DNA of 64,000 nucleotides from Liolophura sinensis (lineage: Eukaryota; Mollusca; Polyplacophora; Chitonida; Chitonidae), in the NCBI RefSeq assembly GCF_032854445.1, contig NC_088299.1, positions 17,603,608 through 17,667,607 of the forward strand, in the 5' to 3' direction. Under the pieces are notes generated by a model. That model had not been told where the DNA came from and did not search any database. It saw only the letters and a list, made by a program, of their open reading frames with translations. Positions 21,592-32,428 of the stretch are shown piece by piece (within the stretch, counting starts at the first letter, position 1; every line of letters starts with the position of its first letter). The translations under genes and the position numbers were made by a program.

Positions 21592-21923
21592 AATTTATCT
21601 CTATAAATTTCCCACAATTCATGTAAAATTTAAAATGTTCATTTAAAATCGTTTTCTGAGTATAAATAAAAATCAGTAAGTCAGCATCAAGTCTAAAGCT
21701 GCTGTCAAGAATTGCACTCGGAAGAAATAAGGTTTTGATGTTTTATGGTGGATAGCTGGCAATAGGTTAGTCTTACCTCAAAGATGCTGACATTGTAGAA
21801 CTATAGTGGACGATTGATGGCAAGTACACGTAAGTGCTGCAGGTTGTTTTCAAAAGGTCACATTTTCAAAACTAATAATACGTCGGGCTTATTTTACTTA
21901 TTTGTTAGTTAGCTCACTACACG

Positions 21924-22125
21924 GTCAGGCAGTTTAGTGGTCTAGTCAACGTTTTTGGCTATCGCGTCGAGGGTTCAAGTCCAGCTCGCGCTGTGGTCGG
22001 ATGTGGCTGTAAGTAAGGAAATTTTTTGGGTAGCTCTTGAAAGCCGGTGGTTTTTCCTGGGCACTCAAATTTCACACAAACTTAAGGAGTAAGTTGGGTT
22101 AAATCACAATCAAATGAACAGATAA
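21924..22125 (+). mobile_element. Second tRNA-SINE type (copy A)
   Basis: The A-box-like 'cagtttagtggtctagtc' and B-box 'gggttcaagtcc' are followed by a body 'gaaagccggtggtttttcc' and a 3' end 'cacaatcaaatgaacag'. It is present at the same position in copy B (33207-33415), hence older than the duplication. Confidence 0.65.
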
Positions 22126-22127
22126 AG

Positions 22128-22300
22128 AAGTTGACGGCGTCCGTATCAACAAGTAACCATCTGGCTGTTTCCAGTCGTTAGGGTCAATATTTATTACTGA
22201 AACAGGTTTTAAGTTCTGAAGACAAATTCTGTACTCAAATATTTTACGTGCCTTTGTCTCGTGTTGAAGAAGACAAGTGTGTACTTGTGCGATTACATCT
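22128..22300 (-). other. Conserved minus-strand frame segment (copy A)
   Basis: The frame contains LQHETKARKIFEYR and NIDPNDWKQPDGYLL. Copy B (about 33560-33420) reads LQHETKACKLLAYR and IIDPNDWKQPDGYLF. The frame stays open in both, but most differences replace amino acids and no clear splice sites are seen. It might be a further upstream exon of the minus-strand gene candidate. Confidence 0.2.
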
Positions 22301-22509
22301 ATAGTTATTTTCAAAAAGAGTTTGAATTTTGTTAGAAGAGCAACTGCCCCATCCAGATATCTGTTCTCTGCCCTGATACATTATATATTTTAGGATGTAC
22401 ATCACAAAGTTCACAGCTAGATGTTTGACTGGCAGCCTGGTTAATAAAGTACAAACTTTGGATTAATAGGTCAACAAAAAGTATTTTTGAAAAAGCATAA
22501 CTATACCAG

Positions 22510-23126
22510 ATCAAATCGATAGTTGCCAATGATCTACCAAACGTAGCCATCAACATTCTGTTCGATGTGATGAACAAGTATTAGGTCCTTCATCCGGGTC
22601 TCCGTATATCAGAACAAACTGGATTGCTTCTACTCTACAAAAAGTGTACAGAACGTGGCCTTATGCTGTTCCTCTGTAACTGGGATATTCTGATTGCATT
22701 CCCAATTCTCTTCCCAGGCACTTAACGTTAGACGATGTAGGGGTTGTTGTTTACGTTTGTATTAGTCATGCAAAAAAAAAAAAAACATTTCAGGTTTGGC
22801 AAAAACAAATAGTAATGCATTAACGTAAATGCATATTGCATTAACTCATATTGACATATTTAGTATTATTTTGCTTTGTTGGTGATAATTCAAATCTGTA
22901 TGTGTTTTCAGTAATGCCCTCAGGAGGTGAAATTCTCATTTGGACAGCAAATGATAATGCATACCAATGTGCCCTCAGTGTGTTAATGCCCTCTCGCATT
23001 ACCGGAACATCCGGGCTATTGAGACATGTTTTTGATGAAGCTGTTTGCCGGACTTGTCGCCACCTGACTTGTTTACACTGTATAACATCTGGCTATGGTG
23101 TGATGTTTAGAGCAGGGGTGTGTTAA
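22510..23126 (+). pseudogene. Plus-strand two-exon frame with stop and lost donor (copy A)
   Basis: 22510-22717 corresponds base for base in length (208 nt) to the open exon-like segment of copy B (33806-34013). Here codon 25 is TAG instead of a Ser codon, and the donor after 'ttcccag' is GC rather than GT. The rest reads RISEQTGLLLLYKKCTERGL and MLFLCNWDILIAFPILFP. A second exon-like part, after acceptor 'tatgtgttttcag' at 22911, reads PSGGEILIWTANDNAYQCAL and ends GYGVMFRAGVC at a TAA (23126); phases agree. The protein is partly hydrophobic. The family is unknown. Confidence 0.3.
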
Positions 23127-23390
23127 CAGCTGTCTAAAACAGAATACCTCCAAAGTGCTTTTTGTTAAAAACAATACATCAGATACGTGTACAACAATGG
23201 ATGGTTTAAAAGATCTTGATGGGGCATGTAAGAAGGATAATGGCATTCCTTGCTAAGTAAGAGATACAGCATTGACGCAAACATTACCATGTCTAACCTA
23301 ATAATTTCACCTTAGTCACGACTGTGTTGGCTTTTAAGAGAGGATTCCTGAAACTTCATTCATTTCTCAGCCATACCGTTTTAATTACAG

Positions 23391-23573
23391 CTCTTTGGAT
23401 GGACGGTAAGGCTGTTGTTTTCGTTGTTCTTGATCGTGGGATGCATTTTTGAAATGCACATGTGCCATGGCTCGACATTCGTCACATTTGCCTCATGGAC
23501 GTATGGGATTCTTATTGGAGGCCAGTTTGACCCCTTTCATAATAAATCTTGGTACTTGTTGGCCGCTCTTTGA
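23391..23573 (+). other. Possible terminal exon, hydrophobic protein (copy A)
   Basis: After acceptor 'gttttaattacag' a 60-codon frame reads LFGWTVRLLFSLFLIVGCIF (a likely membrane segment), then STFVTFASWTYGILIGGQFD and PFHNKSWYLLAAL to TGA. Copy B (about 34669-34860) keeps the frame with an 18-bp in-frame insertion and the same stop, but a 16-bp deletion removes the acceptor AG. Changes between copies are nearly all replacements. The link to the preceding plus-strand exons is unproven. Confidence 0.3.
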
Positions 23574-25387
23574 CCAGGTGAGGAAGCTTTCTATCATCAA
23601 ACACCCTACACGAATACAGAAATTCTAACAATGGCCGTGACAATTCGGTTTGCGCATTTCCTTGATGTATTTCACGTTAATACAATGTAAAATTAATCAG
23701 TAACTCTGCATTCCAGCATGAAGGCGAGAGTACAAACATGCAAAAATTATTTATAACGTACTCACACATTTTGAATGCCACAAGGAAACGTCATGAAAAA
23801 GTTCTCTTTGGGAGTAAAAATAGAGCTGAGAGGCAACCAATGACAGTCATGATCTGTCTTCCTCAATGGATAGTTTGTTCACAATGCCCGTTTTGTGTTT
23901 ATTGGACTCCCCAGGGTGACGTACTCTGTACAGAAGATTTACCCTTTTGTGTTATGTGTGTGTGAAATCAGAACGTTTTTTATTAACGCTTGTGTTTGTG
24001 GGACAGCTATTAGGTGTAATTCAGGGTGTAAAGTTCTTCTTCTCCACCAGCTAACCGTCTTTGGTGTGTGATTGCTTGCTTGGTATGACAATAATAGAAA
24101 TTGTCAAAACTTTGGGATGGCATGAGTTCTTGGCGAGAGAGTACATAATAATGGAAAACATTATGTAATCAGTGCAAGATTATTATCCTGGGCCACAATG
24201 ACTTCAGGAGACAGTCGTTCAAATGTGTATTTATAAAGGCTTGTGCCAAGCATTAACTGTAGACCAGACTAAAGTACCAATAAGTTCTGTATTAGGATGA
24301 GACTGTATTAGGAATTTAGTCTTAACCCTTAATACTCATTGGAACATCGGGCTCCTGAAGTTGTAACTTTTTACACTGCCGAGTAAGCCTTATTAGCACG
24401 TTTAGAGATATAATACTCAGTCCTCCTAGATAACCAAGTCTGAGAATAGTTTCGCCTTTGTCCTTTTTCCCTGTTACACTAACGCCTTATTAGTCCCAAA
24501 AGGCAGCCCTGTCCCTTGCCCACGTCCTTGTATATGGTGTCATTCGCGCATCCAATGAGGCTATGGCCCTCGATTTCAGACGGCATTGAACTAGGCTGCT
24601 AAACGTACTCTGAAAATCCACAAGAAATTCATTTTATAAATCCTTATAAACCACTTGCAGGAAAATGTCTGGCAAATGTCAAGGGTATGGACCAATTTAG
24701 CACGACCATTCAGTGAGGACTGTGGAATAATCAGGCGCTAGGTCACCTCCTACCAATGAAGTAGCCTCTGACACAAAGCACTTGGTATATTGCACGAAGA
24801 ATAGCCCTATCAAGAGAAGAGGGACATGGCCGTCAATTCAACACTGGTAGAGAAACCACTCATTCAAATGACATTAACCAAACACCTACTACTACACCTA
24901 AGCGAAACAATACACAGGTCGTTTCCATGTGATAAACGCAGTTTCCTTTGTTAAGTTTTGCTTGTTGGATGTAACCGTGTGTCCACAAGTAAACGGCTTG
25001 GCGTGTCCGGGAAGCAGTGCGTGTTTCTGTATTTATTTTTTGATTAGGAGCCGTACCTGAGATCAGCGACATTACCCTAAACAAAATGGGTAATGAGGAA
25101 GAGCATTACATTGGTGGCAGCGCAACGATAGTTCCCACTGGTGTTGAAGTTCGGAAAGTACGCTACAAAAAGGGATAAAATCTGCACAGTGTATGACGAC
25201 ACGGGATGTTTGATGTTTGGCAGATATTTGTCAGTGGTCGTTCCCTTGGAAATCGAGGCACTCAGAAGTCTAATAAGCCTAAGAACATTATTAAACTTTA
25301 AAGACACTAAATTAAATCGTTCTGATTTTGAGTCACAAATTACCAAAATCTGCGCTATGATAAAATCTATGATTTTATTTAAATTGA

Positions 25388-25455
25388 GTGAGTGAGTGCT
25401 TGGGGTTTAACGTCGTACTTAACGTCGTGCAATTTTTCAGACATATGACGACAAT
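25388..25455 (-). mobile_element. 68-bp LINE/SINE tail insertion with 11-bp target duplication
   Basis: The minus-strand text ends 'cgttaaaccccaagcactca', the same kind of 3' tail as the LINE at 365 and the SINE at 54666. It is flanked by perfect 'atttaaattga' at 25377-25387 and 25456-25466. Copy B at about 36730-36755 has the uninterrupted site, so this severely 5'-truncated insertion occurred in copy A after the duplication. Confidence 0.8.
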
Positions 25456-26991
25456 ATTTAAATTGAAGCTTAGGAGGACTGGTTAGGGGGAATAGAGCTT
25501 TGAATAAGACTTTATGGTCCTGGCACATGCACACTGTTAACTTTTCAGAAATAGGTCACGAATTTAACCAATGAAAAATCTCTTTTTCGCACGAACAGAA
25601 AGCATTCCTAGTAAAGAAGTTTTAGGTGTTCTTTGCCTTCAGGCTAACTTAACAGACTTCGGTAAAACTGGTTGTGACACGTATAGGACGAAGTCTCGAT
25701 ACACAATTCTTGGCAGACCGACTCAAGCTAGCGATCACAAGTTCATTTGAACAGAACCCTGTAGTTAAACCAGGCGTAAGCGGAAGTCTCTGTATGTTAC
25801 CACTTGAGGTGCAAAGTGTGATGGATTACAGGATTGATGATAATCTCTAAACCATCTACCTCGTGGGAGAGATGACAATACATAATGGTCTAATTACAAT
25901 GCAGTCTGGAGTTTTTGTTCTGAGGGAACCGCTTGAAACGCTGTCCAGGAATTGTCAATTAGCGCCAGGTACAGCCACACCTGTTCCTTTCGGAACCCTC
26001 TCTCACCTGCCCTATTTTGTGTTCTTTATGCTATGCGTGACGGCCAAACTGTAATATTGATGATGTAATTTTGAGATTGAGTAAGGGCGGGCTATTCCCT
26101 TCGCGGTGGCTTATGTACGTTTTGGCCTGTGAATGTTGGACTACAACATGGCGACTCCCTTGTCACAGCAGCTGAAAGCGTAGGAACGTAATGAAGCCCA
26201 TAAAGACGGTATACATTTAACTGTTGTTATGAAGTAATGTCTTTTAGGGACATATATCAGCCGCATTTTTGTGGTAATTAGCGGCATAACTTTCGAGGTT
26301 CAAAGTAAACTAGTTTTGTTGGTTTACTCGGCACGCTCATGCCTAGCCTAACGTAGAGTAATTTCCCTTGCATTAAGTATATTTGCAAGGCAGGTTAAAC
26401 GTACACATCTGTAGTAGTTGAATTAGGATGCGTATAAGCGATTCTTTGCGTACGACATTATCCTTTAGCTTTCTGTTTTCGCAACATTAATGTGTAATTT
26501 GTTGTGTAATTGTTATTGTCTATCGAAGTAGGATTGTATGTGAGAAGTGTACTCATATGTGATACCAGGTGTACATTTTCTGTTTCAAGTCAATCACGTA
26601 TACGTAGACTATACACCGACAAACTGTGTACAAATAAGAGTATCAGTAAATACCACCAAAGAGGGAACGCCACCTGTGCGCATTGTGTTCATTATTACCA
26701 ATCGGTACACTATGTATTTGGGCTGATAAAAGATACCACATTCAAATGTTGTGAATTCTCAGACCAGGTGAAACTAGAGCTGGCTTAATTTATCTCACTA
26801 CTTCCCGTTAGACTGCCTAGTAGTAAATTAGCCAACGGAATTCCATTTTTGTCTGCAACTGGACAGAATCTGTCAACTTGCACTCTGAACACAGCTAGGA
26901 GGCTCATTCTCTCGTAACATATGTCCAGCAAATGTCAGTCAAGCAACAGAGGTTTAAATTTGTTTATATTTTTTAATTTACTTTTTTGTTT

Positions 26992-27190
26992 GGAGTTTTA
27001 CGCTGTACTAGAGGATGTTTCACTTATACCACGGCGGCCAGCAGTATGGTGGGAGGAAACAGGGCAGAGCCCGGGGGAAACCCGCGACCACCCAGAGGAC
27101 CCTGGCAGACCGTCCCAAGTCCAATCGAAAAAGAAAACAGCAAGAGCTGGATTTCAACTCATAGCGATCGCATTGGTGAGAGGCTCCTCA
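26992..27190 (-). mobile_element. tRNA-SINE family 1 at the A/B duplication joint
   Basis: In antisense it has the 3' body ('gttttacgctgtact'), the central body and a head ending 'attggtgagaggctcc'. It sits exactly between the end of copy A and the start of copy B. Its counterpart in the inverted relic at 13589-13712 has both flanks too. No SINE is found at the outer edges (16090, 37400). Confidence 0.88.
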
Positions 27191-27754
27191 AGATTTTAGA
27201 CAGCGTGACTTTGATCTGACTCCGGAAGCTTGACACAGTGATTCCAAATGATAAAGTTTTGTTACCCCAGCTATAATCTTTCTTTTAGCCAGTCGCTTAT
27301 ATTCAGTTATTCAAACTGTATAAGCTCTGTTTCGACGTCAAGAACTCATTACCTCGCGTGACGTCAAAATTATCTTTCAAAAATAAAGCGGCATGCTGGA
27401 TATAGGGCGGAGTTCAACATGTTTTAGTGGACGGCGACACCAGTTATCTAAACTGTTATAGACCGTTCTATGAACCCTGTTTCTGACACTGGAATATTAA
27501 GATTTGTTTACGTGTTTTATAACATTAAAAATAAATTTCAATCTGTATTCGTATATGATCTTACGGCAGTATCGTTATCCTATCGTTTTATATCGATATA
27601 TAGCAAAGGCTGTGAAAGATATTTACCTGCCGTCGCTGAATTTAAGGGAAAAAACCCATGTCCGAATCCAATCCACCCAAAAAACGTAACTTAAAGGCAG
27701 ATGGATTTTCATGTATCTGGTGAGTTATAATGGTTTTCTGCTGTTCTCCCCGGT

Positions 27755-28300
27755 TCTATCCATTGAAAAACATTTAAGTGATCACTTGTGGAGTGCGGCT
27801 TTATACTACAGTAGAATGAAAGTAATCAATGCAATCAGTAATAGATAAATAAAATTTCATGCCGGGAGTTTGGCAATTTGGTTCTTCTATTCCAGAAGAC
27901 TGTGAAGGTGTGTGTGGTAAATTGATTCGTGACACGGGTAGAAAGGCGATTAAGGCGAAGACGTAAGTAATCTATGAGTCGAAATAGACATTCGTATACC
28001 GACCGTCAACAAATAATGATGTTCCGTGTCAATAATTGCAAGGCCAATACCCAAAATCACCTTAAACACAAATTACCAAAGATCTAAGAAAGTGTATTGA
28101 AAAACATTTAATAAGTGATAAATTGTTGAGTGCGGCTTCATACTACAGTGGAATGAAAGTATTTAATGCAATCAGGAAATAAATCGATAAAGTTGGATGC
28201 CGATGTTTTGGCATTTTGGATCTTCTAATCCAGAAGACTGAGAGAAGCTGTGTGTGGTGAAATTCGGGTGTGATGCAGGCAACGAGGCTTTGTTCCTGGT
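27755..28300. repeat. Internal tandem duplication within copy B
   Basis: 'ttgaaaaacatttaa' followed by 'gagtgcggctt' and 'atactacagt' occurs at 27765 and again at 28098, each followed by a 'ccagaagactg' segment. Copy A has one such block (17188-17420). Between the two blocks lies a piece of the locus-specific repeat (27985-28095). Confidence 0.7.
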
Positions 28301-28787
28301 TAATCGGGAGATGTAAGTAAAGGCTTGTGAATGTAGGTACTCCATGGTTATACAGGTTATCTCCCCTGACACAGAAAACACTTGCCCTCTATCAACACTA
28401 CACTATAAAGATCCCATGAACAGACATTTGTCTATGTATATTACTTCAAGTATTGCCGTGCTGTGAAATGCTGGCTAGAAAGACTAACAGTTTTCATCTT
28501 TTAGTCTTTCCTTTCGGTTTAAGTCCGAAATTGTAGATTGATTTCAAAAGACCTTGAAATAACAAAAAGTATTATCCATCCCTCCCTTCGCCCTCTCCCA
28601 CCCCTTTTAAGAGGCCCCATGTCGGTGTTATTACTGATTAACAAACAACCACATACATATAAACCAACATCAGGTTTAAAGATTATGAAGTAGGCATGTG
28701 TAGAAAGACTATCAAAAACTATATACTACAAATACTTTCTTAAAAACATTTTCACTGAATTTATACCGACAGTTGTCTGCTGGCTAA

Positions 28788-29180
28788 AGGAGGACAATAC
28801 ACCTATGCCACTCATAGAAAGCACATGCTAAAAAGCATCTTTAGAATTATATCTCCTGGAGTTCACCCTTCTGTATTTTTGACTAGTTGTTCTAAACACA
28901 TTTGTCTTATTTGGTTCACCTGAACTAAGCGTGAATAATAATCAATTGATCTTAAAACCTGTACATCATTTTATAAGCATGTCCAATAGATTCACCATCC
29001 AAGCCCAGCAGTAATATGATTTGATTTTGATCTTTCTTTGTTCCCATCACCTTATTCTGTACATGTACATGTCATTTGTTCTCTTTGTTTTCTATGTTGG
29101 TGTATATACGTTGATGTTATGTTGAGGAGATCCCCTCGTAGCTATAGAGCTGTGGGAAATCCCCAACAAACAAATAAAGA
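28788..29180 (+). mobile_element. Copy-B-specific insertion ending in an A-rich tail
   Basis: About 390 bp interrupts the match to copy A (at 17942) and ends 'aacaaacaaataaag'. This is the form expected of a 5'-truncated retroelement, but no family is recognised and no clear target duplication is seen. Confidence 0.45.
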
Positions 29181-29405
29181 ATTACAATATTGTATCTTGT
29201 CAAATCTAAAACCACAAGTATAGGTATTTTCAAGTACGGGTTTCATGGTCTTTCCATTGATTTTTACTTCGTAATGTTTTGTTCTCTTTAAAGCAATTCT
29301 AATTTTCAACTAGAGTGACCACGAATCACTGGAGACATGTTGATAATGTGGGATATAACATAAAGCTAACACTGACATTGTCCTGTCAAAGGCCACCATC
29401 TCATG

Positions 29406-29609
29406 GGGATAAAAGCTCTGAACGCTCCATCAGGCCTGTATGGAATCTATCAGATAACCTAGACATTTCCTCTCCGACTATTCATCGTGACGAAGATTAA
29501 TCTAATCACCAGAATGTCGGTTTTCAGGAGACAGGTCCATTTCCAGATCAAGCTCACCGACTTCTTTGTTTCATCATCCAGATAACGAAATCAAATGTTA
29601 AGAGGAAGC
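29406..29609. other. 204-bp block identical in copies A and B (copy B)
   Basis: This is the partner of 18182-18385, at a constant offset of 11,224. TATATAAG lies just upstream on the minus strand at 29679-29686. Confidence 0.8.
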
Positions 29610-30610
29610 ATAAAGATCTTGTGTGTAGAATCCTGCCAGACCGGCGATTCGGAAAACTTGTGTCCAGCGGGCAAACTGCTTATATATGCATACAGGTAAA
29701 GACCAGTGGTAGTCATCACTCTAGCCGGAGGATAGAGGCTCATAAGTTTAAATGATGCAATAGTCTTGGTTATCAATGCGTCAAAACAGAAACTCGTACA
29801 CCAGTCGTCAACCAATAAGGATGTTGCGGGTCAATAATTGCAAGCCTATTTTCCAAAACGACGCTTAGCACAAACCACCGAAGAACTAAGAAAGTATATG
29901 AAGTACGAAAATGTGACGAAATCATGCAAAGAGCGGTAATTAACAGTTTTCAATGATGGTTGAAAGACGCAGGGTATGTTTTAGGTAACGGGGTATCAGT
30001 ATTGAAATGGTGTGCCATGCTACAGTATCAGTTGTCGATAAGAAAATATGCATCTCAGTTGCGCTTTGAATGGAACGGTTCATGTGTCCAATGAGGCTAT
30101 CTAATTCAGCACCATGGCTATACATTGCCTAGCCCCGGGTTCACCGCAATTAGACACAACCATGAAGCAGTATTAGTAATACTGGAAATACATGCTTAAA
30201 TTCACAGCCTTTAGTCCCTACCAGTGAGGTTATTTTGACATGTTTTGCAACAAAAAAATTAGAAGTCTGTGAAGAAAGAAAAAGACGCAAAAGTTGCACC
30301 TTTCTCGAAGTTGCAATATTGTATAGCTTTAAATACTAGTATATCTTTGATCCGTTAAACGACGAGAAATCAGAATTAATTGAAAATGTTTACGTCAGTG
30401 ATTTGGTTGTGCACTCAAATTACAGAGCACCTTCTACAATGTATACCTGACCTGTGGCAGTAGACAAGAAGAGCGAGGTGAATATGGAGACCTATTTACG
30501 ACTATACGGCATTACCTCCGGACACTGAGGAGCTTAGGCTTGAAGTTCATGTTTCAGTCGAGCTTGATCTTCAGGTATCTTAAACCTTTTCTGCGCTCAT
30601 AGTGGTCCAT

Positions 30611-30653
30611 GATCTAGACTTGAACTCTCAGCGATCGCATTGGTGAGAGACTC
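30611..30653 (-). mobile_element. tRNA-SINE family 1 head fragment (copy B)
   Basis: It is the counterpart of 19370-19413 and shares the same truncation points. Confidence 0.7.
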
Positions 30654-30940
30654 CAGCATGTCACACATCTGTTAGTGCATGTCATGGACCAAAGCAGTGG
30701 TTTTGACTTCAAACGGAGAAGAATACATCACCCGAAGCTAGAAGAAGTGTCATTATATTCAGAGCGAGATCCAGCATCTCGCTGGTTAGAATAGCTCTGT
30801 ACCCGTGGCCTCAGGGAGGACTGTCTACACAAAGCCACTTTTCAATTACTCGTACAAAGGTAATTGCTCTGTAAAGGCCGATCAGTTCTACGTTCCTCTA
30901 CGACACGAACGAGTTAATTACGGGCCTGTTCTCTTTTGGG

Positions 30941-31156
30941 TTAAAAGAAAGTGCCAATGATGAGTGTTTGTGGGATCCGTTTGTTCTCGTTTTGTTCATA
31001 ATTCCCTCCGGCAGTAAACCAGGCAGTCTTGCAGATTGCCAGTCTGTCCCCACGGGCTGTGTGAAGCCAGACCACACCAATGAACGGTGATCCACGCACC
31101 ATGAGATAGATTAATACGATACAGATAATACGCACCATGAAACGTGAAATCGCCAT
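30941..31156 (-). CDS. Small signal-peptide-like frame (copy B), hypothetical
   Basis: The ATG at 31156 opens a 71-codon frame: MAISRFMVRIICIVLIYLM gives a hydrophobic leader, then VRGSPFIGVVWLHTARGDRL and CKTAWFTAGGNYEQNENKR to a TAA at 30941. A TATA box on the same strand lies 139 bp upstream (31295-31302). Copy A has the same start and box but is frameshifted early, whereas copy B appears shifted near the end by a 2-base loss relative to A. Neither copy is thus clearly intact. It could be a short secreted or membrane peptide, an exon with uncertain splicing, or noncoding. Confidence 0.3.
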   Translation of the reverse strand: MAISRFMVRIICIVLIYLMVRGSPFIGVVWLHTARGDRLAICKTAWFTAGGNYEQNENKRIPQTLIIGTFF

Positions 31157-31294
31157 TTTCCGGCCAAACGAATCTACATTGTCATGATTATTAGTTTTGG
31201 TCGAGAGGTATTTGTTTGTTACATTTGTTCCTTGCCCATACTGACTTGCTGCCTTTGACAGCAGCAAGAGGTTGACGTGGGCCGTACAGGCCTA

Positions 31295-31302
31295 TATTTA
31301 TA
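31295..31302 (-). promoter_or_regulatory. TATA-box candidate (TATAAATA), minus strand (copy B)
   Basis: It is the counterpart of 20105-20112, with the same palindromic core reduced by two flanking changes. The plus-strand partner box is TATAAGTGG at 31822-31830. Confidence 0.45.
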
Positions 31303-32127
31303 GGGCGTGCAGCATGAAGATATTGAAAATACTCACTTTTCATGAGTATAGTATACGCTTTGAGCTCGCTTTGTGGATCTCATCCGTGCTTTGATGAAGA
31401 AAGCCGGTGGTTTTCTCTGAGCAGTCCAGTTTCCTTCTCCCATAAGACGTGTGCAGTGCAGCCTTTAAACTTAAAAATAAAACTAAAGAAATATAACATT
31501 TATGGGGCACTTTTTCAAACAATGTGAATCATTGTTTATCTTAAAATACATTTATATTCAATTTTTTACAAATGTGATACTGAATTTGTCCCATCACCAA
31601 GAGGTACACATTGGTGTATTTGATTTCAGATTTATCAGTGTGAAGCTACATATAGTACTTGTCAGTATATCAAGATTTTAACATCATAATTTAAGGCAAC
31701 GTGTTGTTAGTGAATCTTTTTTGCCCCTGTAACTTGAGGATGGTCACAGATGGTTTACTTAAATATGTGATCGATTTTGCTGCCTTTGTTGTCACCACCG
31801 TCCTGATAGAGTCAGCCCCAGTATAAGTGGGCGTTTCGTCTGAAGTCACGTCATAGGCTCAATAATTTCAAATATGAATTGAACGACGCTTCAACTGATT
31901 TTACAAACACCCACGTCAAGACGACATTTCCACTGAAAATGTCAGTCTATTTTTGCATGATGAAAAACAATATTTTTTTGTTAATTTCAAACATGCATTC
32001 GAAAATTAAAAAACGCAAAAAAAGAAACAAGAATCTATATGTGAAGGCTTATGGACATGACTGTCCTCCATAACGTGTGAAAGACCGTCGATGGCCAACA
32101 GAAAACCAAGACAGGTTTAGCGTGCCC

Positions 32128-32428
32128 TCAATATGACACCGGAAGCTTTACGTTGTCATTACAAAGGCCAGACAGGCTACAACAAAGACCTTGTCGCCCC
32201 ATCTAGTATGAAAATGAAATTGCACCATTTATATTTTTCTAAAACAGGTGTTCACTGATCGAATTTCAAAATGAATCAAAGTGTAAAACATTTACAATAC
32301 TTACTTTATCCACCGTAAGTCTTTGCGGTCTGGTATGGTGACTTACAAGCACGTCATCACAATGCCCCTTGTTTGTAGTCACGGGAAACTGCATCCTTTT
32401 AACTTTGCAAATATTAGCATCAGTAAAG
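32128..32428 (-). CDS. Candidate two-exon 3' end of a Cys-containing protein (copy B)
   Basis: Exon 32428-32347 (82 nt) reads FTDANICKVKRMQFPVTTNK then GHCDDVL and ends at donor 'gtaagt'. After a 144-nt intron and acceptor 'tttcatactag', exon 32202-32128 (75 nt) reads MGRQGLCCSLSGLCNDNVKL to TGA. All cysteines, exon lengths, phases and splice dinucleotides equal those of copy A. The AATAAA seen in A is AACAAA here, and the upstream frame is broken by an 11-bp deletion, so copy B may be the decaying member. Function is unknown. Confidence 0.38.

Larger units (their letters stand above)
16090..26924 (+). repeat. Segmental duplication, copy A
   Basis: The sequence from 'actttgatctgac' (16091) to 'gtaacatatgt' (26914-26924) is matched in the same order and orientation by 27207-37400. 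The offset drifts from about 11,117 at the start to 11,224 (18.2 kb), 11,190 (20.1 kb), 11,270 (20.55 kb), 11,302 (21.1 kb), 11,296 (22.5 kb) and 10,476 at the end, because of copy-specific insertions and deletions. Copy A has extra DNA at about 16436-17050 (a Penelope fragment plus an inverted repeat), 25388-25455 (a LINE tail) and about 26035-26713. It contains the candidate genes and promoters listed separately. Confidence 0.95.
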
